This document shows, in pieces, positions 18,613 through 26,648 of a stretch of 64,000 bases of DNA (the first letter of the stretch is position 1; each line of letters begins with the position of its first letter). This DNA comes from Acinetobacter dispersus (GTDB lineage Bacteria; Pseudomonadota; Gammaproteobacteria; Pseudomonadales; Moraxellaceae): NCBI RefSeq assembly GCF_009884975.1, contig NZ_CP041970.1:3162001-3226000 (forward strand), read 5' to 3'. The notes beneath the pieces are model-generated. The model had not been told where the DNA came from and ran no database searches. It was given only the letters and a program-made list of their open reading frames with translations. A program made the position numbers and the translations under genes.

Positions 18613-18750
18613 AACCTTCGGTTCGACCTACTTTTCTTTCGGGAAAAGTAGGCAAAACCATTGTCATCCACAAAACCTGTTCATTTCCTTCTTCTATTTT
18701 ATATTTCGCAGAAACAATATCTTGTAGATATTTCGCAGGTTGTGGATGAC
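18613..18750 (+). repeat. Structured intergenic repeat, type A, copy 1
   Basis: Three nested or serial stems lie in the gap after pncB. H0 is AACC-TTC-GGTT (18613-18623). H1 is CCTACTTTTC (18627-18636), 6-nt loop, GAAAAGTAGG (18643-18652). H2 is GTCATCCACAAAACCTG (18663-18679) with CAGGTTGTGGATGAC (18736-18750), enclosing ~56 nt. The same arrangement occurs at 31522-31660 with compensatory changes in every stem. The surrounding 18550-18923 gap (374 bp) holds no gene I can support. Confidence 0.8.
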
Positions 18751-18923
18751 GTTTTCGAGTATCCAATTTCATGGGATAGCTTATATTAAATCTCAAAAGC
18801 ATTATGCATATTCGTCAGACGGTATATCTACTTTTCTGCTAAATGAATGCAAAAAATCAGACAAAGATAAAAAGTCGGCTATGTTAATATCATCCCCAAT
18901 GCGGATGATAAAACAGCATAACC

Positions 18924-19772
18924 ATGACTGACGTAGATTTTAAACTGGGTTTACTGATTGAACCTGAACAACTGGTGCCTTATTTAGGCAGCGAGTTGAT
19001 TCGTATTGTCGATTTAAGCCGAGCTTCGGTATATGAACAATTGCATATTCCTCATGCGATTCATTTACAACCTAAATACTTGGTTGCACAACAAGAACAA
19101 GCCAATGGGGTACTACCTGATTTAGCAGGTTTACAAGCCTTAATCGAAAAATTAAATATTTCACCTCAGCATCATGTCGTGGTTTATGATGATGAAGGTG
19201 GGGCTTGGGCAGGGCGTTTAATCTGGAATTTACATTGCCTTGGTTTTAACCGCACCAGTTTGATTAATGGTGGCATTCATGGCTGGTTGGGGGCAGGTTT
19301 GCCGACCACAGCTGAAGTTGATCCCGTAAAGCCTGTTGCGGATCTATTCCAGATCGATTTAGACACGGTACAACAGCATCGAATTGAATATCACGAATTG
19401 TTACAACAGGTCGAACAAGACAATATTCAGCTCTGGGATTGCCGTACCAACGAGGAATATACAGGCTTACGCCTTGCTGCGCGACGCGGCGGTCACATCC
19501 CAAATGCACTGCATTTTGAATGGAGTACTGCCCTAAACCGTGAAAATCATCTAAAATTACACCCGCTTGAACGCACACAACAACGTTTAGAACAATTAGG
19601 CTTTAATTTACAACAACCTGTGGTGGTGTACTGTCAGTCTCATCACCGTTCTGGCTTGGCGTATATTTTGGCAAGATTGCTCAACTGGCAAGTTAGGGCC
19701 TACGATGGTGCGTGGAGTGAATGGGGCAATCGCCTCGATAGTCCTATTATTTCAGGGGAGTCACCGTCTTGA
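18924..19772 (+). CDS. Two-domain rhodanese sulfurtransferase
   Basis: A 282-residue protein made of two rhodanese domains, the architecture of thiosulfate or 3-mercaptopyruvate sulfurtransferases. The N-terminal domain (about 1-135) is the non-catalytic one, with [17 protein letters not shown]. The C-terminal domain carries the active-site cysteine Cys237 in [11 protein letters not shown]. The loop after Cys (QSHHRS) differs from the CGSGVTA loop of classic 3-mercaptopyruvate enzymes, so the physiological donor is uncertain. It overlaps psd by 4 bp (TTGA), so the two are translationally coupled. Confidence 0.88.
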   Translation: MTDVDFKLGLLIEPEQLVPYLGSELIRIVDLSRASVYEQLHIPHAIHLQPKYLVAQQEQANGVLPDLAGLQALIEKLNISPQHHVVVYDDEGGAWAGRLIWNLHCLGFNRTSLINGGIHGWLGAGLPTTAEVDPVKPVADLFQIDLDTVQQHRIEYHELLQQVEQDNIQLWDCRTNEEYTGLRLAARRGGHIPNALHFEWSTALNRENHLKLHPLERTQQRLEQLGFNLQQPVVVYCQSHHRSGLAYILARLLNWQVRAYDGAWSEWGNRLDSPIISGESPS

Positions 19773-20620
19773 GTTTTGCAGCAGATTTAAAAAAACAATT
19801 ATTTATCAAAGCACAGAATCTTGTGCCGCAACATCAACTCAGCCGTGTTGTGGGTAAGGTTGCCGCAAGTGAAAATCTTTTGGTAAAAACTGCTGTGATT
19901 CAAGCGTTCAAAGCAAAATACGGAATTGATATGAGCATTGCTGAACAAAGCAATGCGCAACACTATAAATCTTTCAACGAATTTTTTACCCGTGCATTGA
20001 AAGATGGTGTCCGTGGTATTGATGAGCAAGCGGATAGCATTGTTTGTCCTGCGGATGGTGCGATTTCGCAACTGGGTAAAATCGAAGCGGGTGATATTTT
20101 TCAAGCCAAAGGCCAAAGCTTTTCTGCTGAAAAATTGATTGGTGATCCGCAGCTGGCGAAACCATTTATTGATGGTCAATTCGCTACCGTGTATTTATCG
20201 CCGAAAGATTATCACCGCGTCCATATGCCATTGGCGGGGACATTGACCGAAACCTTATATATTCCAGGTGAGTTGTTCTCAGTCAATCAAACCACGGCTG
20301 AAAATGTACCGGGCTTGTTTGCACGTAATGAACGTATGGTGTGCTTGTTTGATACCGAACTGGGGCGTATGGCGGTCGTTCTAATTGGTGCCATGATTGT
20401 GGCTGGGATTGAAACGGTTGCCACAGGCAAGGTAAAACCATCTGGCAAAGTTGAATTGCAGCATCACCAAATGAAATTGGATAAAGGTGCAGAGTTAGGT
20501 CGTTTCTATTTAGGTTCAACCGCTGTGGTTTTATTTGAAAAAGATAAAATGGTTTGGGAAGAGCAGTTTAAAGCCAATTCGACGGTGGTGATGGGTGAGC
20601 GTTTAGGTCATTCGGTTTAA
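19769..20620 (+). CDS. psd: Phosphatidylserine decarboxylase proenzyme
   Basis: Psd converts phosphatidylserine to phosphatidylethanolamine at the inner membrane. The 283-residue proenzyme has the self-cleavage motif LGST, with cleavage expected between Gly249 and Ser250 to create the pyruvoyl group. The Asp in [12 protein letters not shown] and the His residues in YHRVHMP complete the self-processing triad. The start is TTG at 19769, supported by a strong GGGGAG ribosome binding site 9 nt upstream and by the 4-bp overlap with the rhodanese gene. Confidence 0.96.
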   Translation: MSFAADLKKQLFIKAQNLVPQHQLSRVVGKVAASENLLVKTAVIQAFKAKYGIDMSIAEQSNAQHYKSFNEFFTRALKDGVRGIDEQADSIVCPADGAISQLGKIEAGDIFQAKGQSFSAEKLIGDPQLAKPFIDGQFATVYLSPKDYHRVHMPLAGTLTETLYIPGELFSVNQTTAENVPGLFARNERMVCLFDTELGRMAVVLIGAMIVAGIETVATGKVKPSGKVELQHHQMKLDKGAELGRFYLGSTAVVLFEKDKMVWEEQFKANSTVVMGERLGHSV

Positions 20621-20635
20621 TTTAGATGTGATTTT

Positions 20636-20661
20636 AAAAAGCTCCAAAATTGGGGCTTTTT
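20636..20661 (+). terminator. Rho-independent terminator of psd
   Basis: AAAAAGCTCCAA, loop AA, TTGGGGCTTTTT, with one T.G pair, ending in a T tract. Confidence 0.85.
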
Positions 20662-20733
20662 ATTTAGAGTTTAATTCTTATATATTTTGTATGACGTGAA
20701 ATAGTCTTAGATAATTTAAAATAAAGGCAAATA

Positions 20734-20934
20734 ATGATGAAATTTTTAATACCACAACTCTCATTTTTTGAATTTTTAGGAATGCTTACTTTTGCAACGA
20801 TATTCAGTAATTATTTTTTGGATCGACCATTGATCAATATGACTATTTTTATACTGTATTGTATTTTTGCAGGGATATTATCCAGTTTAAATCTGTATAT
20901 CCGTTATAAAAGAAATACCGCTATTTCTGATTAA
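20734..20934 (+). CDS. Small two-helix membrane protein, unknown
   Basis: A 66-residue protein with two hydrophobic helices (about residues 10-28 and 34-56) and a short basic C-terminal end (YIRYKRN). The start has an AAGG ribosome binding site about 8 nt upstream; either of two adjacent ATG codons can serve. It lies alone between the psd terminator and a LysR gene. I do not recognise it and no motif suggests an activity. Confidence 0.6.
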   Translation: MMKFLIPQLSFFEFLGMLTFATIFSNYFLDRPLINMTIFILYCIFAGILSSLNLYIRYKRNTAISD

Positions 20935-20977
20935 TTACGATTGCTGTGTATGGACTCATCTTCGGTAGATCAAACAT

Positions 20978-21874
20978 ATGATTGAAGATATAAGATATTT
21001 AATTATTTTTGCAAAAATTGCAGAGTTTGGTTCAATTTCAAAAGGTGCTAAAGCATTAGGCTTATCTACCACGACAGTGAGTATGCATTTAGCCAAGTTA
21101 GAAAAGAATTTGGAATGTGCCTTATTTTATCGAAATACACGGAAAATGACCTTAACTCATGATGGTCAAAAACTTTTAGATACCGCCCAAGTCATGTTGG
21201 AAACCTATGAATCAGGTATTTTAGATTTTAAGCAACGTTCTATTCTTAGAAAGACACAGCTGCATATTTCTATTCCTGCGGTTTTTATTCACAGTGAGTT
21301 GATGCGCTGTATCACGACATTTTGTGAGGCATATCAGGACTTAACTGTGCATATTACTTGTGATGATAGTCGGACAGATTTGATCGCTGAGAATGTGGAT
21401 ATTGCTGTTCGAATTGGTGAGCTTCCAGATAGTTCATTTAAAGCTCGCTATTTATTTCCTTTAGCCCGAAGTATTGTTGCAACACCTGAATTTTTAAGCC
21501 AACAGCAATCCATTACTCATCCTAAAGAGCTGATCAATATGAAATGGATTGGTTTGAGTATGAGAAAAAATAAAAGAATATTGCGGCATCAACACACAGG
21601 TGAGGAAGTCGAAATTTCCTATCAGCCTCATATTTATGTGAATAATGTTGAAGCCGCGTATCGATTGGCAAAATTAAATGCAGGGTTGGCAGCGCCTCCT
21701 GATGAATTAATCCAAGCTGATCTTGAACAGCAAAATATTGTGAAAGTTCTACCGAATTGGACACTTGAGCCATTGAGTGTGTATGCGGTTTGGCCTGCCA
21801 ATATTCCAATCAATAGTATTGCACATGCTTTGATTGAGCGAATTTATCAATCATTTAACTCCAAAATAGTTTAA
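20978..21874 (+). CDS. LysR-family transcriptional regulator
   Basis: 298 residues. An N-terminal winged helix-turn-helix (about 1-60: IFAKIAEFGSISKGAKALGLSTTTVSMHLAKLEKNL) is followed by a LysR substrate-binding domain, with VDIAVRIGELPDSS resembling the DmlR/AaeR-type subgroup. Its 3' end overlaps the convergent LysE-type exporter by 20 bp. The exporter is a plausible target but LysR proteins are more often divergent from their targets, so this is weak. Confidence 0.9.
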   Translation: MIEDIRYLIIFAKIAEFGSISKGAKALGLSTTTVSMHLAKLEKNLECALFYRNTRKMTLTHDGQKLLDTAQVMLETYESGILDFKQRSILRKTQLHISIPAVFIHSELMRCITTFCEAYQDLTVHITCDDSRTDLIAENVDIAVRIGELPDSSFKARYLFPLARSIVATPEFLSQQQSITHPKELINMKWIGLSMRKNKRILRHQHTGEEVEISYQPHIYVNNVEAAYRLAKLNAGLAAPPDELIQADLEQQNIVKVLPNWTLEPLSVYAVWPANIPINSIAHALIERIYQSFNSKIV

Positions 21875-22460
21875 TGAGCATGTAGCTTGATAGAATGATT
21901 AACGACCCACCCATTATGGTATTCAGGATTTTGAGCTGGCGTGAGTTGGTTAATATTTTAGCGAGTTTATGCCCAGAAATTCCCCAAAGCATTAAACAGA
22001 TATAGCAGGTAATGAAATAGATGAGAGTAAACAGAATCAAGGGATGATAACTCACGTGGGAAGAAAATAATGAGATACCAGAGAGGCAGGCAATCCATGC
22101 TTTGGGATTGAGCCACTGTAAGAGAAACCCATCTATAAAATTGGCTGCTGCAATATTGTTTGATATTTCAACTTCTGCTTTTGAACATATTATTTTTTGC
22201 CCGATATAAAAAATAAATAAGCTGCCTAAAATTTCAATGATCATGAAAAATGTAGGGTAATGCATGATGGTTTTAGATATCCCAAAACCTAAAAATATAA
22301 GCAGTAAACTAAAACCAATGCTTGCACCTGAAATAAAGGGCAGTGTTTTTTTAAATCCATGCATTAAGCTGGATGAGAGAATGGAAATATTGATGGGTCC
22401 CGGTGAGATGGACATCGTGAATGAGAAAATAAACATACTTAAAAGAATGGAAAACTGCAT
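21855..22460 (-). CDS. LysE/RhtB-family amino-acid or metabolite exporter
   Basis: A 201-residue inner-membrane protein with six hydrophobic segments. The family hallmark SISPGPINISIL in the first helix region is present, as is FLLQWLNPKAWIACL in the middle, typical of LysE/RhtB exporters. Substrates of the family include lysine, threonine and homoserine; none can be chosen here. It overlaps the upstream LysR gene tail-to-tail and is divergent from a PhzF-type gene with 200 bp between starts. Confidence 0.87.
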   Translation of the reverse strand: MQFSILLSMFIFSFTMSISPGPINISILSSSLMHGFKKTLPFISGASIGFSLLLIFLGFGISKTIMHYPTFFMIIEILGSLFIFYIGQKIICSKAEVEISNNIAAANFIDGFLLQWLNPKAWIACLSGISLFSSHVSYHPLILFTLIYFITCYICLMLWGISGHKLAKILTNSRQLKILNTIMGGSLIILSSYMLIKLFWS

Positions 22461-22660
22461 TGTTATGGTCTTTTGAGATCAATCTTAAAAGCAGATGATA
22501 CAGCGTGGTTTAAATAAGATTAGTCTGGTTTTATCAAAAGCAGATTTTGATTTTTTGGAGGTTTAAAGCTAAAAGGTAATGCATTTTATTTATCAAAAAA
22601 TAAACATTATTTGGCTAATCAATTGAGTATCTTATCTAAAAATTATAGCTGTTAGAAATA

Positions 22661-23470
22661 ATGAAAATTTACCAAGTAGATGCATTCAGTAATCAATTAT
22701 TTAAAGGAAATCCTGCTGCAGTTGTCTTACTAGAGCAGTGGTTAGATGATCATATTATGCAGAATATTGCATTAGAAAATAATTTGTCTGAAACCAGTTT
22801 TGCTAGAAAAATTGATGATCAAAATTATGAAATTAAATGGTTTTCACCCGTAAAAGAAGTACAGTTTTGTGGTTATGGCACATTAGCGACCAGTTTTATT
22901 ATTTTTAGAAATCAGCCTGAAATTGAGTCATTGGTCTTTCATGTTGCGCATTTAGGTGAGTTTTTTATTACTCGTGGTGAAAAGGACCAGATCAAAATGA
23001 ACTTTCCGATACAAACGCCAGATCGCTTGGAGACGATTCCCAAAACATTAAAAGACAGCCTGTCTCAAGAAATTACTGAAGTGTATATCAATCCACAGGC
23101 CTATATTGTGGTCTATCCCAATACGCAGGCTGTTTTAAATGAATGTCCTAATTTTGATTTGATTAAAAAACTCGGTGGGCGTCGTGTTGCAATCACCACA
23201 CTAAATGATGCTATAAATGAAAGACTTGCTCGGTTTGATATCATTTCCCGTTACTTTACGCCATCTATGGGAATTGATGAAGATCCTGTCACAGGTTCAT
23301 TACATACGTCACTGATACCACTGTGGCAGCCATTACTTAAAAAAGAAAATATTGTCGCTTATCAGGCTTCAAAACGAGGTGGTGTGCTGCATTGTAAGTT
23401 ACTTGAAAATGATCGAATTGAAATCGCAGGCGAGTGTCGCTTATATCTAGAAGGTGAAATTTTCATTTAA
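22661..23470 (+). CDS. PhzF-family isomerase/epimerase
   Basis: 269 residues, the usual length for the diaminopimelate-epimerase-like PhzF fold. The N terminus IYQVDAFSNQLFKGNPAAVV and the NNLSETSFA motif, whose Glu is the family's catalytic acid, are clear. PVKEVQFCGYGTLAT and the GIDEDPVTGSLH segment are also typical. PhzF itself acts in phenazine synthesis, but no phenazine genes are near, so this is a homologue of unknown substrate. It is divergent from the LysE-type exporter. Confidence 0.85.
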   Translation: MKIYQVDAFSNQLFKGNPAAVVLLEQWLDDHIMQNIALENNLSETSFARKIDDQNYEIKWFSPVKEVQFCGYGTLATSFIIFRNQPEIESLVFHVAHLGEFFITRGEKDQIKMNFPIQTPDRLETIPKTLKDSLSQEITEVYINPQAYIVVYPNTQAVLNECPNFDLIKKLGGRRVAITTLNDAINERLARFDIISRYFTPSMGIDEDPVTGSLHTSLIPLWQPLLKKENIVAYQASKRGGVLHCKLLENDRIEIAGECRLYLEGEIFI

Positions 23471-23488
23471 TTAATAAACTAAAAACCA

Positions 23489-23506
23489 TGTACGTTTTTG
23501 CTTACA
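23489..23506 (+). promoter_or_regulatory. GacA-box-like upstream activating palindrome, copy 1
   Basis: TGTACGTTTTTGCTTACA matches the GacA/UvrY site TGTAAG-N6-CTTACA at 11 of 12 defined bases. It lies about 65 bp upstream of the inferred start of the GGA-rich RNA. An equivalent site precedes copy 2. Confidence 0.75.
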
Positions 23507-23562
23507 TCGATTAGGGGCAATGTCCCATTTTCAGCCAAGGCTGAATTGCCTAATATTGACTC

Positions 23563-23691
23563 ATGAGGAACAGGAAGTTCCAAAACATAAAACAAGAATG
23601 ATAAGTTTGTGCATCAGGACGTGAGATATGACAGGAGTTGTATCTAGTGAAAGGAATACGAAAAAGCCCGACAGGATGTCGGGCTTTTTTT
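23563..23691 (+). ncRNA. Rsm/CsrB-type regulatory RNA candidate, copy 1
   Basis: About 129 nt, from a start inferred 6-7 nt after a TAATAT -10 box (23551-23556) to a terminator. Six GGA motifs are seen (23567, 23573, 23617, 23634, 23653, 23674). SL1 is GGAAC-AGGAA-GTTCC. SL3 is GATATGACAGGAGTTGTATC, an 8-bp stem with an AGGA tetraloop (23625-23644). The terminator stem GCCCGACA-GGA-TGTCGGGC again shows GGA in the loop, followed by seven T. GGA in hairpin loops is the binding signal of CsrA/RsmA, so this RNA probably titrates that protein. The terminator also serves the convergent LysR gene. Confidence 0.75.
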
Positions 23692-23718
23692 CATTTGAGC
23701 TGAAACACAGTCAATTCT

Positions 23719-24624
23719 TTAGTTTATTTGTTTGGCACTGTAATAGGCATGAATCGATGCTGCACAACGCTCAACGATTAGATCATCATCCTTTTTCCAG
23801 ATGAGCTTCACTTCACTGAGGGTATTCTCGTCCTGAATTGGAATCAGTCTGACATTGCTAGGCAAAATCACTTTAAATTCTTCGGGTACAATACACACGC
23901 CAAAACCATTGGCTACCAGTTCCAGTTGAGACCTTTTCCTCGAATAGATTCTGGTTCTTTTGGGACTAAAACCATTAACCAAACATAAATTGGCTGCCAA
24001 ATAGCTTAAGCCACCACGGGCTTTATGCGGTACAGAAACAAAATTTAATGGCTCTAATTCACGGATCGATATACTTTCTTTTTCACTTAATAAAGGGTCT
24101 GCGATATGGGCAGCAACATATAAGGGGGCCATGTATAAACTGATCGAATTGATATCATTTAAATTATGATAAATCGGGGGACGAATAAAACCCAGATCAA
24201 TTGTCCCATTCAACAAATATTCGAGCTGTAATTCAGAGGATAGGGTGTTCATTTCGATATCAATGTTATGGATATCACAGAGCTGCTCAAAGATTTCCAA
24301 CTTGTTTTGATCCAACACAATACTACTGGAATGGGCAATTTTAATGATTCGACCTTCACCACGGCTGATACTTTGGGCACTAACAATGGAACTTTTTAAA
24401 TGATCGATATTGGTTTTTAAACTTTTATATAGTGCTTCACCTGCAGGTGTGAGTCTAATTTTCTTCTCAGATCGATCAAAAATTTCAAAACCGATTTCTT
24501 CTTCTAAATTTTTAATTTGTCTGCTTAGGGCCGATTGAGCAATAAATAGCTTTTCCGAGGCAGCAATAAAGCCGCCAGTTTCAACAATCGTGATTAGATA
24601 ATTGAATTGTTTGAATGTCCACAT
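23719..24624 (-). CDS. LysR-family transcriptional regulator
   Basis: 301 residues with an N-terminal winged helix-turn-helix (KQFNYLITIVETGGFIAASEKLFIAQSALSRQIKNLEEEIG) and a C-terminal LysR effector domain (GTIDLGFIRPPIY). It belongs to the subgroup resembling CatM/BenM-like and aromatic-degradation regulators by its N-terminal wording, but no target enzymes are adjacent. It is convergent with the first Rsm-like RNA and divergent from a 41-codon small ORF at 24721, which is its nearest candidate target. Confidence 0.88.
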   Translation of the reverse strand: MWTFKQFNYLITIVETGGFIAASEKLFIAQSALSRQIKNLEEEIGFEIFDRSEKKIRLTPAGEALYKSLKTNIDHLKSSIVSAQSISRGEGRIIKIAHSSSIVLDQNKLEIFEQLCDIHNIDIEMNTLSSELQLEYLLNGTIDLGFIRPPIYHNLNDINSISLYMAPLYVAAHIADPLLSEKESISIRELEPLNFVSVPHKARGGLSYLAANLCLVNGFSPKRTRIYSRKRSQLELVANGFGVCIVPEEFKVILPSNVRLIPIQDENTLSEVKLIWKKDDDLIVERCAASIHAYYSAKQIN

Positions 24625-24720
24625 ATCTCAAAATTAGATCATTGCTTGTTTTTTCTATATTAGATTAGATGGAAGAAATCTTATACCTTTTTTATAGATC
24701 CTTAATTTAGGTAGCTGAAC

Positions 24721-24846
24721 ATGACAATGAAAAACAAGATGTTGACCTTGATTGCTGCTGTAGTGATTTGTTTACTGGCGCAAAGCTACGATCAGTATAT
24801 GGGTGTGATGAAGACAGAGCAGACTATTGATTTATTGGGAGATTGA
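24721..24846 (+). CDS. Small membrane protein of 41 residues, unknown
   Basis: ATG at 24721 to TGA at 24846. An AGGTAG ribosome binding site lies 8-9 nt upstream. The product starts MTMKNKMLTLIAAVVICLLA, a short basic start followed by a single hydrophobic helix, then QSYDQYMGVMKTEQ and an acidic end. It could be a single-pass membrane peptide or a small exported peptide. It is divergent from the LysR gene 23719-24624 with 96 bp between starts, a typical LysR target position. I do not recognise it. Confidence 0.5.
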   Translation: MTMKNKMLTLIAAVVICLLAQSYDQYMGVMKTEQTIDLLGD

Positions 24847-24909
24847 TAAGTTTTCCGTACCCAGTTCCATATAATAACTGACTTTTTAAAGGATGAGAAA
24901 GCTCAGCAG

Positions 24910-24927
24910 TGTACGCTTTTTCTTACA
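24910..24927 (+). promoter_or_regulatory. GacA-box-like upstream activating palindrome, copy 2
   Basis: TGTACGCTTTTTCTTACA has the same half-sites as copy 1 with a different 6-nt spacer, so the half-sites rather than the spacer are conserved. It sits about 65 bp before the second GGA-rich RNA. Confidence 0.75.
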
Positions 24928-24983
24928 TTGATTAGGGGCAATGTCCCATTTTCTACCAAGGCTGAATTGCCTAATATGAGTTC

Positions 24984-25113
24984 ATCAGGAACAGGAAGTT
25001 CCAAAACATAAAACAAGAATGATAAGTTTGCGCATCAGGACGTGAGATATGACAGGAGTTATATCTAGTGAAAGGAATACGAAAAAGCCCGACTTGGATG
25101 TTGGGCTTTTTTT
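24984..25113 (+). ncRNA. Rsm/CsrB-type regulatory RNA candidate, copy 2
   Basis: About 130 nt, highly similar to copy 1, with the -10 box TAATAT at 24972-24977. Six GGA motifs are at 24988, 24994, 25038, 25055, 25074 and 25096. SL1 (GGAAC-AGGAA-GTTCC) is identical. SL3 (25046-25065) changes a T.G pair of copy 1 to T-A, keeping the 8-bp stem and AGGA loop. The terminator stem GCCCGAC/GTTGGGC holds TTGGAT in its loop. Its T tract overlaps the stop codon of the convergent LysR gene. Confidence 0.75.
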
Positions 25114-26005
25114 ATGCGCGATGGATTTGTTTTTCCCACAGTTCAATCAAAAGCTGCATCGACTTACTCAGCGGCTTATAAGCCGGCCAAATCGCATGAA
25201 TCGGCATATCCAGCCCATTGGTGGTATCGAGAAAGGCTAAGCGCACCAAACTGTGTTTGGCAAAATGTGTTTGCACTACGGAAAGCGGAAAATTACCCCA
25301 ACCGAGACCTTGTTCCACCATATCAATTGCCATGGATAAATTATCGCTGTACCAATAAGAATCTGAGACCAATACTCGACTATCAGGTAGAGGGTAATGT
25401 TTGCTTGCAACAATAATCTGTCTGAGTTCAGATAACATGGTGAGTTCATTTTTATTATGTGCTTTGAGCTGTTTCGCATCTGTAGGGGAAACCGCAGCAA
25501 CGAATTGTTCCATCCCAAGCAAGCGGAAGCGTTCATTGTTATCGAGTTGTGATGAGCTATACGCGATATACAGATCGATCTCGTTACGGTGTAGCCGTGT
25601 TTTGAGCTCTTGTTGTGGTGCACTGACTATTTCAATATTTAACAAAGGATAGCGTTGAATCAACTGTTCAATCCCTGCCAATAAAAACTTTTGATTCACA
25701 TCTGCGGCGATACCAATACAGAGACTGGTCTCGAGTCCCGTTGAAAGTTCAGTCAGATGCAGGTCGAGCTGACGTAATTTGGTCACAATCAGTCGGGCAT
25801 GTGGTTCGATTGAAAGCGCGACTTCTGTCGGGGCGAGATGATTTTTACTACGTTCAAATAATTTTAAATTTAACTCTGCTTCTAGGTTGGCAATCGCCAT
25901 GCTGACCGCGGAAGGGACTCGATTTAGGGCGCGCGCCGCTGCGGAAAAATTACCACGATCAATAATTTCAAGAATCAGTTCAAGCTGTTCGCTATTGAGT
26001 TTCAT
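25112..26005 (-). CDS. LysR-family regulator divergent from a PACE efflux gene (AceR-like position)
   Basis: About 297 residues from the ATG at 26005, which has AAGGGA 7 nt upstream; an ATG at 26011 is immediately adjacent to that sequence and so less likely. The helix-turn-helix is ILEIIDRGNFSAAARALNRVPSAVSMAIANLEAEL, followed by a LysR effector domain. The gene is divergent from a PACE-family transporter, as aceR is from aceI in Acinetobacter, where AceR activates chlorhexidine efflux. By that analogy it probably controls the adjacent exporter. The stop codon overlaps the terminator of the second Rsm-like RNA. Confidence 0.88.
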   Translation of the reverse strand: MKLNSEQLELILEIIDRGNFSAAARALNRVPSAVSMAIANLEAELNLKLFERSKNHLAPTEVALSIEPHARLIVTKLRQLDLHLTELSTGLETSLCIGIAADVNQKFLLAGIEQLIQRYPLLNIEIVSAPQQELKTRLHRNEIDLYIAYSSSQLDNNERFRLLGMEQFVAAVSPTDAKQLKAHNKNELTMLSELRQIIVASKHYPLPDSRVLVSDSYWYSDNLSMAIDMVEQGLGWGNFPLSVVQTHFAKHSLVRLAFLDTTNGLDMPIHAIWPAYKPLSKSMQLLIELWEKQIHRA

Positions 26006-26099
26006 GGTCATTCCCTTGTCAGTAAATCTGATGACGATTGACTTTTTTTATCAAATTTAAAGCGTAAAATCCACTCATTATTGATTTTAAGGTGTGGTC

Positions 26100-26552
26100 A
26101 TGCAAGGAACCAAGAGAAGAGTCACTTACGTATTTTTCTATGAAGTTTTGAGCTTTTTTATCTGTGCGATGGTATTGGCGGTGCTTTCAGGCACGACCAT
26201 CAGCCATACAGGGCCTTTGTCGATCTTGATTGCTGTGATCGCAGTGACGGTCAATTTCTTTTATAACTATGTATTTGAGATGTGGGAAAAGAAGCAGACA
26301 TCAAAAAAACGTACGGTACTCAGACGTTTGGCACATGCCATTGGCTTTCAAATTGTCTTGGTGATGATTTTGATTCCCCTGATTGCCTGGTGGATGCAGA
26401 TCAGCTTAGTCAAAGCCTTCTTGCTCGATTTTAGTTTGATGGTGCTGATTCCATGTTATACCTTTGTTTATAATTACTTTTTTGATCATATTTTTGGTTT
26501 ACCCAGCCATTTGGTTGAGCCAGCAGCGCTGAGTGCCAAAACCAGCTCTTAA
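26100..26552 (+). CDS. PACE-family multidrug/biocide efflux transporter
   Basis: About 150 residues from the ATG at 26100 (AAGG upstream; a GTG at 26094 is also in frame). It has four hydrophobic helices arranged as two bacterial transmembrane pair domains. PACE signatures are the N-terminal RRVTYVFFYE with the functionally important Glu, and the second-repeat RRLAHAIGFQIVLVMILIPLIAWWMQIS, then YTFVYNYFFDHIF. AceI is the founding member, but this sequence is clearly divergent, so AceI itself is not claimed. A divergent LysR gene and its own terminator complete the unit. Confidence 0.9.
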   Translation: MQGTKRRVTYVFFYEVLSFFICAMVLAVLSGTTISHTGPLSILIAVIAVTVNFFYNYVFEMWEKKQTSKKRTVLRRLAHAIGFQIVLVMILIPLIAWWMQISLVKAFLLDFSLMVLIPCYTFVYNYFFDHIFGLPSHLVEPAALSAKTSS

Positions 26553-26577
26553 TCTACAGTTTTATGGTTAAATTTAT

Positions 26578-26608
26578 AAAAAAGAGTGCATAAATTGCAC
26601 TCTTTTTT
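26578..26608 (+). terminator. Rho-independent terminator of the PACE gene
   Basis: AAAAAAGAGTGCA, loop TAAAT, TGCACTCTTTTTT. It can also act on the minus strand. Confidence 0.87.
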
Positions 26609-26648
26609 ATGTGAAATATAAATTATTACTGTGACTGAATTTAAATCA

